Assembly: GCA_016926695.1 (NCBI GenBank)
Contig: JAFGOB010000035.1
Location: 1 to 17,223, forward strand
Direction: 5' to 3'
Length of the DNA stretch: 17,223 nucleotides
Source of the DNA: Dehalococcoidales bacterium
GTDB lineage: Bacteria > Chloroflexota > Dehalococcoidia > Dehalococcoidales > UBA3254
The position numbers and the translations under genes were made by a program. Below are positions 8,543 through 15,496 of the stretch, piece after piece. The notes under the pieces were generated by a model. That model was not told where the DNA came from, did no database searches, and saw nothing but the letters and a program-made list of their open reading frames with translations. Numbering within the stretch: position 1 is the first letter of the stretch; the number at the start of each line of letters is the position of its first letter.

Positions 8543-8591
8543 GGTTATAGATGAACAATTGGTATTTTCTAGGTAATACAGGGTAAGGGGA

Positions 8592-9095
8592 TTGATTAAA
8601 AAGACTGTCTTCGCTGCCTGGCATGCGCTGGAGATCATAGCCGAGATCCTGGAAAAATTTGGTTCATATATTCTCGTGGCAATGGTACTGTTGACATCTA
8701 CTGACATCATGTTGCGTAAATTTTTCAACAGCCCGTTGCCCTTTAGTTTTGAGCTGACCGAGTTTCTTCTTGTAATCGTAGCCTGGTGCTATATTGCTTT
8801 CACTACGTCGAAGGGCCGGCACGTCAGCGTGGATACCGTCAGTTCCCATTTTAAATCCCGGCTCCGCAAAATCACGGTGCTTCTCGGTGATTGTATTACC
8901 GTCATTTTGTTCGGTCTGATTGCCTGGCAAAACGTGGTCCAGGGTTTCAATGTCCTGGATGTAGGTACCACCACGGCTATTCTGCATATTCCAAAATATC
9001 CCTTTCAGTTCTGGGTGGCTTTTGGCAGTGCCTTGGCCTGTCTTATTTTTCTCTTCAAGGTACTGAATTCTTTGCTGGGTGGAACGGACAAATGA
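8592..9095 (+). CDS. TRAP transporter small permease (DctQ family)
   Basis: This four-helix membrane partner of the large permease has hydrophobic segments at about residues 22-40, 52-72, 92-112 and 130-155. The FELTEFLLVIVAWCYIAF and KGRHVSVD stretches are typical of DctQ. The 167-residue length is normal. The frame is open only from 8577, so TTG 8592 is the sole common start that keeps the first helix. A purine-rich AAGGGG ends just one base before it, unusually close for a ribosome site. The stop overlaps the large-permease start by ATGA. Confidence 0.87.
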   Translation: MIKKTVFAAWHALEIIAEILEKFGSYILVAMVLLTSTDIMLRKFFNSPLPFSFELTEFLLVIVAWCYIAFTTSKGRHVSVDTVSSHFKSRLRKITVLLGDCITVILFGLIAWQNVVQGFNVLDVGTTTAILHIPKYPFQFWVAFGSALACLIFLFKVLNSLLGGTDK

Positions 9096-10390
9096 GTCTG
9101 GAGTGGATTGGCGCCCTGGGGATACTGGCCTTTATTATCCTGATATTCCTGGAGATACCGGTAGGCATCTGTATGGGCTTGCTGGGCTTTGTCGGTCTGG
9201 GTATTATCAGGGGCTGGGACTCGGGCTTAAGCGTACTTGGGCTACAATACTTCAGGACAGCCGCAACTTACGCTTTCAGTGTTATTCCTCTTTTCGTCCT
9301 GATGGGATTCCTGGCAACGGAGGTCCGGATCAGCTCAGATGCCTTTATCGTAATAAAAAACTGGCTGGGACATTTCAGGGGCGGTCTGGCCATGGCTACA
9401 TCCATAGCCTGCGCAATCTTCGCCGCTATCTGCGGTGATTCCATAGCTACAGCCTCCACCCTGGCTGCCGTGAGCTTGCCTGAAATGCGTAAGCTGAAGT
9501 ACGATGACCGTCTTTCCCTGGGGGTACTGGCCTCATCCGGTAACCTGGGATTTCTCATTCCTCCCAGCCTGGGATTCGTTTTTTATGCTATTATTACCGA
9601 GCAGTCTATCGGAAACCTCTTCATGGCGGGAATCTGCCCGGGCGTGCTTTTATCTGTACTTTTTATTATTACCATAGCAATCTGGTGCCGCATCAATCCT
9701 TCTCTGGGACCTGCCACTGCACCCGTAGGCTGGAATACCCGTTTTACCTCTTTACGCTATGTTATTGCACCGGCTGTGGTAATAATATTTGTGCTTGGCG
9801 GAATTTATACCGGCATCATTACACCAATTGAAGCTGCAGCGGCGGGTACATTCCTCATCTATATCATCGGAATTATATTGCGTCGTCTGACCAAAAAGGC
9901 TTTCACCAGTTCTCTTTATGAAACAGGCAAACTGGTGGGAAGGATCTTTATCCTGGTCTCCGGAGCCCTGGTCTTCAGCCGTTTTATCACTATCTCGGAA
10001 CTGCCTGCTCACCTGGCGAACCTGGTGAGCACGCTTAACCTGTCTCCAATGGTGGTGCTGTGGATTATTCTGGTATTTTACATTCTGATCGGCTTTTTAT
10101 TGGATATTATGTCCATTATCCTGCTGGTTGCGCCTGTGCTGCATTTCGTTCTGGTGGGGATGGGATTCGATCCTGTGTACCTGGGTGCAATCACCATGAT
10201 CACAATACTGATGGGGCAAATCAGCCCGCCTTTCGGAATTGTTGTCTTCGGCTTGAAAGCCTATGTTACGGATGTTCCCATCTGGACTATCTATAAAGGC
10301 TGTATTCCTTTTTTGGCGGTTATGCTGGTGGGGCTGATCCTCTGTGTCTACTTCCCCCAGATAGAGCTGTTCCTGGTTCCCAGATACTAA
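9092..10390 (+). CDS. TRAP transporter large permease (DctM family)
   Basis: This is the ion-coupled transport subunit of the TRAP system, in the DctM-like IT superfamily. The 432-residue protein is almost wholly hydrophobic, with about a dozen predicted helices. Family hallmarks are FLEIPVGICMGLLGFVGLG at the N-terminus, SVIPLFVLMGFLA, the CGDSIATASTLAAVSLPEM re-entrant region, SGNLGFLIPPSLGFV and, near the C-terminus, GQISPPFGIVVFGLKA. The frame stays open far upstream (to 8891), but the ATG at 9092 overlapping the dctQ stop matches the family start. Its last bases overlap the 3' end of the convergent radical-SAM gene by 4 bp. Confidence 0.95.
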   Translation: MSLEWIGALGILAFIILIFLEIPVGICMGLLGFVGLGIIRGWDSGLSVLGLQYFRTAATYAFSVIPLFVLMGFLATEVRISSDAFIVIKNWLGHFRGGLAMATSIACAIFAAICGDSIATASTLAAVSLPEMRKLKYDDRLSLGVLASSGNLGFLIPPSLGFVFYAIITEQSIGNLFMAGICPGVLLSVLFIITIAIWCRINPSLGPATAPVGWNTRFTSLRYVIAPAVVIIFVLGGIYTGIITPIEAAAAGTFLIYIIGIILRRLTKKAFTSSLYETGKLVGRIFILVSGALVFSRFITISELPAHLANLVSTLNLSPMVVLWIILVFYILIGFLLDIMSIILLVAPVLHFVLVGMGFDPVYLGAITMITILMGQISPPFGIVVFGLKAYVTDVPIWTIYKGCIPFLAVMLVGLILCVYFPQIELFLVPRY

Positions 10391-11391
10391 ATTATATTTC
10401 GATCGTACCGCTGTTTTTCCCACTCTGCGGGGAATTTGCGGTTCAGAATACTCCAGTAGCTTTGTGTCGAAAGGGCAGCCCGGCTCTGTTTGACGAAGCC
10501 GTTGCAGTCTAGGACTGAAATTTTATAGTTGTTCTTAATCGCCTCAGCCATGATTTCCTCTACCAGCCCCCCATCATCCATTACCGGGTAGAACGCCTGG
10601 TACAGGCGGACTTCCCTCAGGGCCTTTTCGATCCTGGCAAACTGCTGAGGGTGCGTTATTTCCACCTGGCAGATATCCAGGTGTTTGACGCCTGCCTCTT
10701 CGATGACAGGCAGCATTTGCAGCAGCTTTTCACGGTGGGGGGGCCAGGAGGGTGTCTCGACCGTGACCACCGGAATGTACCTGGCTGCCGTCTTGATATT
10801 GTTGAAAATCGCCGAGGAAAAACCGTCCGCGGCCGGGTGTACCCTTACCTCGTCGAAGCCCATTTCTTTCAGTGCCAGGATACGGGATTCATCGAGTAAT
10901 GTGCCGTTGGTGTAGACCTTGGCCCACCCCCTGGCGCCCATCTGTGGATCGACGGATCCCCGCAGAATTTGCATGACCTCACGTAAAAGGGGCATGTAAA
11001 ACAGCGGCTCGCAGGTCCCTGAAAACTCATAATATTGCATTTTAACCGGAGTGCTTATCATCCGTTTCTGCACGGGCAGGTCCCGCAGGATGCTTTCCTG
11101 CCAGCCAGGGCTTAATTTCCATCCGGCAGGGAGAGTAAAATCACTGCTGACCTGATGAGGCTCAAAACAATATACGCAGTCGCGGTTGCAGACGTTGGGC
11201 AGGCCGAAATCACGGCCCAGCATGAAGCTGAGGAAAAGGGCATCCGAATGGAAACAGCCGTAGCAGCCCGGGGAAATATCCCGGCCGGTATAGGCGCAGC
11301 TACCATGGCAGCGGTACTTCAATCCCTTGAGCCTCTGCTGCCGCTCTATCTTGGTCTTATAGGCTTCCTGTATGGAAAGAAAGGTAATCAT
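10387..11391 (-). CDS. radical SAM protein, PFL-activase-related (COG2108-like)
   Basis: It should bind a [4Fe-4S] cluster and cleave S-adenosylmethionine; its substrate is unknown. The radical-SAM motif is CNRDCVYC (Cys68, Cys72, Cys75 from the ATG chosen here). Four more cysteines lie ahead of it in CHGSC and PGCYGC (about 28, 32, 43, 46) and could hold another metal site. Downstream, WAKVYTNGTLLDESR, ALKEMGFDEVRVHP and an HLDICQVEIT strand resemble the TIM-barrel of COG2108 PFL-activating-enzyme relatives. The frame extends to a TTG at 11430, but that start lies inside a toxin-gene remnant, so ATG 11391 is preferred. Neither start has a clear ribosome site. No neighbouring target protein for activation is seen. 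Confidence 0.8.
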   Translation of the reverse strand: MITFLSIQEAYKTKIERQQRLKGLKYRCHGSCAYTGRDISPGCYGCFHSDALFLSFMLGRDFGLPNVCNRDCVYCFEPHQVSSDFTLPAGWKLSPGWQESILRDLPVQKRMISTPVKMQYYEFSGTCEPLFYMPLLREVMQILRGSVDPQMGARGWAKVYTNGTLLDESRILALKEMGFDEVRVHPAADGFSSAIFNNIKTAARYIPVVTVETPSWPPHREKLLQMLPVIEEAGVKHLDICQVEITHPQQFARIEKALREVRLYQAFYPVMDDGGLVEEIMAEAIKNNYKISVLDCNGFVKQSRAALSTQSYWSILNRKFPAEWEKQRYDRNII

Positions 11392-11413
11392 GTCGATGTT
11401 TGCTGCCTGGTTT

Positions 11414-11587
11414 TCAATAGTCTTTATCAAAAGTTATAATTAGGCGTTTTTCTACTTGTGCTTGCTGCAGGATAACCTCATCAGAGATACCCGGAGAATA
11501 AGTCCTCATCCAAACCAAATCGTGGCCCGCATTACGTAGAGCATCAATTGCTTCACCTGGAACATTCTCATCAGCAAGTATACGCAT
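11414..11587 (-). pseudogene. truncated DUF5615 (PIN-like) toxin remnant
   Basis: A 57-codon frame begins MRILADENVPGEAIDALRNA and ends with RLIITFDKDY and TGA. This is the N-terminal half of DUF5615, a Mut7-C/PIN-like fold that pairs with DUF433 antitoxins. The acidic residues of LADEN and TFDKD are intact. However, the conserved continuation after DKDY (usually GEL and more) is absent, and the stop falls at 11414-11416, just inside the 5' extension of the radical-SAM frame. The start lies 7 bases after the restored end of the DUF433 gene, the usual order and spacing. Probably inactive. Confidence 0.75.
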
Positions 11588-11594
11588 AGCCGTT

Positions 11595-11824
11595 TTATAC
11601 TTCTAGAGGGTATACTTTTTCCACGTGCAGAACGGCACTGGTATAATGCAAACAGGCTTTAATGTTATCAGGGGTTAATCCGGTATAGTTTTCAGTATAT
11701 CTGATTTAGTCCATCCCTGGGCGAGCAGATCTACTATAAACTCTACTGCAAGGCGTGTACCTTTCACGACAGGTTTACCTGTAAGAACATGCGAGTCGAT
11801 AACGATATGTTCTTTCCAGTCCAT
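11595..11824 (-). pseudogene. DUF433 antitoxin, frameshifted
   Basis: ATG at 11824 follows a strong GAGGAGG ribosome site. The frame reads MDWKEHIVIDSHVLTGKPVV then KGTRLAVEFIVDLLAQGWTK, a clear DUF433 helix-turn-helix domain. It hits a stop after TIPD at 11675. Adding one base there restores the usual ending: PGLTPDNIKACLHYTSAVLH, then VEKVYPLEV, and a stop at 11595-11597. The 230-base span is one base short of 77 codons, fitting a single-base deletion. A 49-residue truncated protein could still be made. It would normally repress its own operon and neutralise the DUF5615 toxin. Confidence 0.8.
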
Positions 11825-12182
11825 CGCAAAATCCTCCTCTTTGATTATTTCTTTCATTCCATGCATTTTGCACCCTTGCTTTTATAATAAACTATCCGGC
11901 CATACCTGCGAAAGACAGTATTTAGAAAAGGTCCTTCGCGGTTACATTTATAAATGGCGGATTTGGTTCTTTTATTTTAGTCATTTTTGCTTTTTACTGC
12001 ACAATAACATTTAAATTACCCGGTGACAATTGGACATGAATATGATAGTGTGTTATATCGAATAATTTTAATCCGCAAAATATTTTGTATAGCTAGTTTG
12101 TTAATAAATATTTGTCAATATTTCACGAGGTACTTAATTGCTAATGACAAGTAACAAATAAGGTGTTTTATGGAGATGGATA
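11825..12182. other. AT-rich intergenic region between divergent accessory genes
   Basis: No gene is seen in these 358 bases. The left end holds a candidate minus-strand promoter for the toxin-antitoxin remnant. The right end has only weak promoter-like hexamers (TTGGAC at about 12029, then TTATAT after 17 bases) and a GGAGATGG ribosome site for the AlbA_2 gene. Composition shifts sharply to A+T here. Confidence 0.5.
11884..11912 (-). promoter_or_regulatory. candidate promoter for the DUF433/DUF5615 remnant
   Basis: Read on the minus strand, TTCGCA (four of six matches to -35) is followed after 17 bases by TATTAT (five of six matches to -10). It sits about 60 bases upstream of the DUF433 ATG at 11824. 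Supported by sequence pattern alone. Confidence 0.4.
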
Positions 12183-13103
12183 ATGAGCCAAATTTTACCA
12201 GAATCTATAAATGACTGGACGTTTGAAACGGTAAACAACTTGGTATCACTCAACTATATAGAGACAGACAAATTTGATTTTAAGGAGATACTTGTAAATA
12301 AAAATGATCCAAAACATAATCTGAGAATATCCAAAACTTCTGCTGCATTCGCTAATTCGCGTGGAGGATTCTTAATTTTTGGCATAAAAGACTGGCAAGA
12401 AAAACTAAATCCTAAGGAAAGAATCGTTGGAATTGATTTTTGTTCTGAGATAGCCCAGTATTTTGGGAATGCAATACGCTCTATTGAACCATCTATAGCA
12501 TATATTCCTAGTAATCCTCCGATATCCATTCCTAGCTCCGATAAAGTGATTTTGATTGTTAAAATTCCTATAAGTATTAAAGGACCCCATGGGGTGAAAG
12601 AAAATAATCAGTATATTTTTTACAAACGTACAAATCAAGGCAATGAGCCAATGAATTACAATGAGATACAGTTAATATTCCTAGATAGGCATGAGCGTGA
12701 TAGAAAGCTTAGATTACTTTTTCGTACATTGGCCGATTATTTGTTTGCCATTCAAAGACTTAAATTTCCAGCACCTATGGTTAATGGGAGTGTACTTATG
12801 AATCTTGAGGAATTAAATATTGGAATTCTTGATGTATTGGTGTCTGATCTTTATGTTTTACTCCCAGAAGCGAATGGGGAATTGTGGGCTAATCTTCGAA
12901 ATCTCCGACAACATGCGCAAGCTATAAATGAACTTATGAAATTATTCAGGATTAGATATTACAGTGGTATACTTAATGCTGAAAAAATAATCAGTGATCA
13001 TAACAAGCAAATAGATAAATTGATTCCCGGGTTTGTCCAACTCAACGAAACAATCATGTCTGAGCTTGGGAAATATGGAGATATTGGTGGGGTAATACCA
13101 TGA
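12183..13103 (+). CDS. AlbA_2 / Schlafen-like DNA-binding domain protein
   Basis: Residues about 30-165 form an AlbA_2 (Schlafen AAA_4, PF04326) domain: DKFDFKEIL, then ISKTSAAFANSRGGFLIFGI, and a YIFYKRTNQGNEPMN strand. Such domains bind nucleic acid or act as nucleases, and occur in regulators and some defence proteins. The remaining 140 residues are helical and charged and match no domain I recognise. There is no Walker motif and no C-terminal HATPase_c_4, so this is a short stand-alone form. Codon use is strongly AT-rich, unlike the housekeeping genes, which suggests transfer. GGAGATGG precedes the ATG, and the gene ends before a bidirectional terminator. Function is not assigned. Confidence 0.72.
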   Translation: MSQILPESINDWTFETVNNLVSLNYIETDKFDFKEILVNKNDPKHNLRISKTSAAFANSRGGFLIFGIKDWQEKLNPKERIVGIDFCSEIAQYFGNAIRSIEPSIAYIPSNPPISIPSSDKVILIVKIPISIKGPHGVKENNQYIFYKRTNQGNEPMNYNEIQLIFLDRHERDRKLRLLFRTLADYLFAIQRLKFPAPMVNGSVLMNLEELNIGILDVLVSDLYVLLPEANGELWANLRNLRQHAQAINELMKLFRIRYYSGILNAEKIISDHNKQIDKLIPGFVQLNETIMSELGKYGDIGGVIP

Positions 13104-13184
13104 GCCTGCTGGTATAGACCTTGGCACAGTCTCATAATCAAGCATATGGGGAAATATGCATTGATGTCAATGTGAATGAAAAGG

Positions 13185-13211
13185 AAAAGGCACGGAATTT
13201 CCGTGCCTTTT
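13185..13211. terminator. bidirectional intrinsic terminator
   Basis: An 11-bp perfect stem (13185-13195 with 13201-13211) closes a five-base AATTT loop. It starts with AAAA and ends with TTTT, so it can end transcription from both the AlbA_2 gene on the left and the BKACE operon on the right. Confidence 0.88.
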
Positions 13212-13234
13212 GAATAATCCGTTAATGGCGTGGT

Positions 13235-14188
13235 TTAATAGTTTACTTTGTCGCGGCCTTTCAGGTTTAGCATCTGCCTGGCCTCATCCGGGGTGGCCGG
13301 AAGGATACTCATCTCTCTGGCGATATTGACTATGCGTTCCACCTGCTCGGCGCTGGTGCGTGCCAGTCTGCCGTAGCCGGCATAAAGGCTGTCTTCCAGT
13401 CCTACTCTCACATGTCCTCCCAGCGCCAGGGCTGCTGATCCAACCGGAATCTGGTCTTTGCCGACGGCTGCCACCGACCAGGTGAAATTGCCCAGTACCT
13501 CTTTTGCCCGCTCATAAACAAAAACCAGCGTGCCGATAGTGGCCGGCATACCGCTGAGAGCTCCCATCACGAACTGCAGATGGATAGGGGAGCTAATGTA
13601 GTTTCGGTCCAGCATGAATCTTACCGCGCTGATCTGGCCGATATCCCAGATCTCGATTTCAGGACGGGTATTGTTTTCTTTGCAGGCCTGGCTGTACTCA
13701 CGCATCATTTTATAGGTATTTTCGAAAATAAAGTTCTCTCTGGCCAGGAAGGCTTTTTCCCATTCGTATTTGATCCTGTCCTTATTCTTCTCGTAGACCT
13801 GTATGGCTGTTCCGCTCAGAGAGCCGCAGTTCAGAGTAGCCATTTCCGGTTTGAATTCCGGGACTACCTTTATCCTTTCATCGGGTGTGCCTGCGCCGCC
13901 GGTGGTAATATTGATGATGACGTCACACCTCTGTTTAATATCTGTAACGATTTTCCGGAATATGTCCAGGTTGGGGGTGGGCTCACCGGTTTCATCCTTG
14001 CGGGCGTGGATATGTACGATAGCCGCTCCCGCCTCCCAGGCTTTAACCGCATCATCCGCAATCTGTTTCGGGGTTAGCGGCAGGTATTCGGACATGATAG
14101 GAGTTGCTCCCTGCCCAGTTATCGCTGAGGTTATGATTACCTTGCGTAATACTTTTTCTTCACTGCGTAAACTTACTTGTGCGCCCAT
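13235..14188 (-). CDS. beta-keto acid cleavage enzyme (BKACE, DUF849)
   Basis: BKACE enzymes exchange a beta-keto acid and acetyl-CoA for acetoacetate and a new acyl-CoA. The founding member is Kce of lysine fermentation. Diagnostic segments are VIITSAITG at the N-terminus, IVHIHARKDETGEP with the metal-binding His pair (His59 and His61), INITTGGAG, PEMATLNCGSLS, HLQFVMGALSGMP, and GGHVRVGLEDSLY with the third metal ligand Glu. The frame extends six codons further to ATG 14206. The start here, ATG 14188, is preferred because GAGGAAG lies seven bases upstream; this gives 317 residues. Kce has an acidic residue soon after AAITG that is thought to read the amino group of its substrate. Here the segment is GQGATP, so 3-keto-5-aminohexanoate is an unlikely substrate. 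It is the last gene of a three-gene operon. Confidence 0.92.
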   Translation of the reverse strand: MGAQVSLRSEEKVLRKVIITSAITGQGATPIMSEYLPLTPKQIADDAVKAWEAGAAIVHIHARKDETGEPTPNLDIFRKIVTDIKQRCDVIINITTGGAGTPDERIKVVPEFKPEMATLNCGSLSGTAIQVYEKNKDRIKYEWEKAFLARENFIFENTYKMMREYSQACKENNTRPEIEIWDIGQISAVRFMLDRNYISSPIHLQFVMGALSGMPATIGTLVFVYERAKEVLGNFTWSVAAVGKDQIPVGSAALALGGHVRVGLEDSLYAGYGRLARTSAEQVERIVNIAREMSILPATPDEARQMLNLKGRDKVNY

Positions 14189-14255
14189 TTTCACTTCCTC
14201 AAACATTAATTTTTATTTGATCGATTATTAACTGTTAGGCAAGTATGAACGGGGA

Positions 14256-15440
14256 CTAGCCCGGTTCATTCCCGGCAATCAGTACGCTCACTGTTGCTGC
14301 GCCCGGTTCCCCGCCCTGGTTGTGGGTAAGACCCAACCTCGGATTATTGACTTGACGTACGCCTGCCTTCCCCTGGAGCTGCTTGTATACTTCGTACATC
14401 ATACGCAGCCCGGTAGCGCCGATCGGATGGCCGAAACACTTCAGTCCGCCGTCTGTATTCACCGGCAGGCTGCCGTTCAGAGTAAAGGTACCGGCTTCGA
14501 TATCCTCACTTACTTTGCCTCTCCGGCTGAACTGGAGGTCCTCCATGATCGTCATCTCGGTTATACCGAAGCAATCATGCACCTCGGCAATACTTATTTC
14601 ATTGCGTGGGTCCTTGATGCCTGCCTCCCTGTAGGCCGCGATGCCTCCGCGGTAGGTCTCTTCAACATGGGCAAAATCATATTCCTGGTTCATCCATCCT
14701 TCACGCGGGCCCTGGCAGATTTGCAGTGCCTTGATATATATCGGGTCCGGCCGGAATTTTTTAGCCAGGTCGGCCCTGGTTATGATCGCCGCTGCTGCTC
14801 CGTCACTGACGCCGCAGCAGTCGAAAAGCCCCAGCGGATAGGCGATCATGGGGGCATTAATGGCCTGCTCAAGGGTAATCTCTCTCTGGAAATGCGCCTT
14901 GGGATTTAATGAACCATTGTGATGGTTTTTAACTGCAATATGCGCCAGCAATTTCTTTCCCTGCTCATGGCTCAGTCCGTATTTGGCGAAATAGCCTGTG
15001 GCCATCATGGCAAAGACGGAAGCCGGCGTCTGGGTTGTCAGCCTGTAGCTCCACGTGGCAATCGGCCTGGTCTGAGGCAGACCGGAGAAACCGGTATCCT
15101 TTAATTTTTCCGCTCCTACGGCCAGCACCACGTCATATATCCCCGCGGCAACTGCATAGCAGGCCGCCCTGATTGCTTCCGAACCGGTAGCACAGGCATT
15201 CTCCACATGAGTTACCGGTAAATACGGCAACTTGAGCGGTGAGGCTACGATCTGGCCCGTTTCACCGGCAAATACCGTCCCCCACCAGGCTGCCTGGATG
15301 GCGGAGGGATCAATGCCCGCGTCCTCATAGGCTTCATATACGGCGTCTATGGTCATATCTTCCAGGCTCTGGTTCCAGTTCTCCCCAAACTTGACACAGC
15401 CCATTCCAACTATGGCTACTTTATCTTTTATACTATCCAT
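14256..15440 (-). CDS. SCP2-type thiolase (acetyl-CoA acetyltransferase family)
   Basis: It catalyses thiolytic cleavage or Claisen condensation of acyl-CoAs. The nucleophile is Cys83 in ENACATGSEA. Active-site elements of the SCP2-thiolase branch are HDCFG (His288, Cys290) and GGLKCFGHPIGATG (His338). The usual second Cys near the C-terminus is replaced by THNQGG, as in that branch. At 394 residues it is full length. Thiolases of this branch commonly work with a DUF35 protein, and here the upstream gene carries a fused DUF35 domain. The ATG has an AGGATAG ribosome site. It lies 56 bases after the HMGS-like gene and 67 bases before the BKACE start, so the three are likely one transcript. Confidence 0.92.
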   Translation of the reverse strand: MDSIKDKVAIVGMGCVKFGENWNQSLEDMTIDAVYEAYEDAGIDPSAIQAAWWGTVFAGETGQIVASPLKLPYLPVTHVENACATGSEAIRAACYAVAAGIYDVVLAVGAEKLKDTGFSGLPQTRPIATWSYRLTTQTPASVFAMMATGYFAKYGLSHEQGKKLLAHIAVKNHHNGSLNPKAHFQREITLEQAINAPMIAYPLGLFDCCGVSDGAAAAIITRADLAKKFRPDPIYIKALQICQGPREGWMNQEYDFAHVEETYRGGIAAYREAGIKDPRNEISIAEVHDCFGITEMTIMEDLQFSRRGKVSEDIEAGTFTLNGSLPVNTDGGLKCFGHPIGATGLRMMYEVYKQLQGKAGVRQVNNPRLGLTHNQGGEPGAATVSVLIAGNEPG

Positions 15441-15496
15441 CTATCCTGTTTCCTGACCCGGTCTTGCCGGAATTAGCATTAAGTCTCTTCCCGTCT

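Noticed and set aside
8551..8586. 11-codon leader-peptide-like frame before the small permease
   Set aside because: It is too short and lacks a regulatory codon bias; probably chance.
7857..8624. 255-codon minus-strand frame
   Set aside because: It lies antisense to the TRAP binding protein, with low-complexity sequence and no motif.
13104..13135. Short match to the AKVYT segment of the radical-SAM gene, as if a second copy had decayed
   Set aside because: About 16 bases with one mismatch is expected by chance in a window this size, and no flanking similarity exists.
13580..14077. 165-codon plus-strand frame
   Set aside because: It is the antisense shadow of the BKACE gene.
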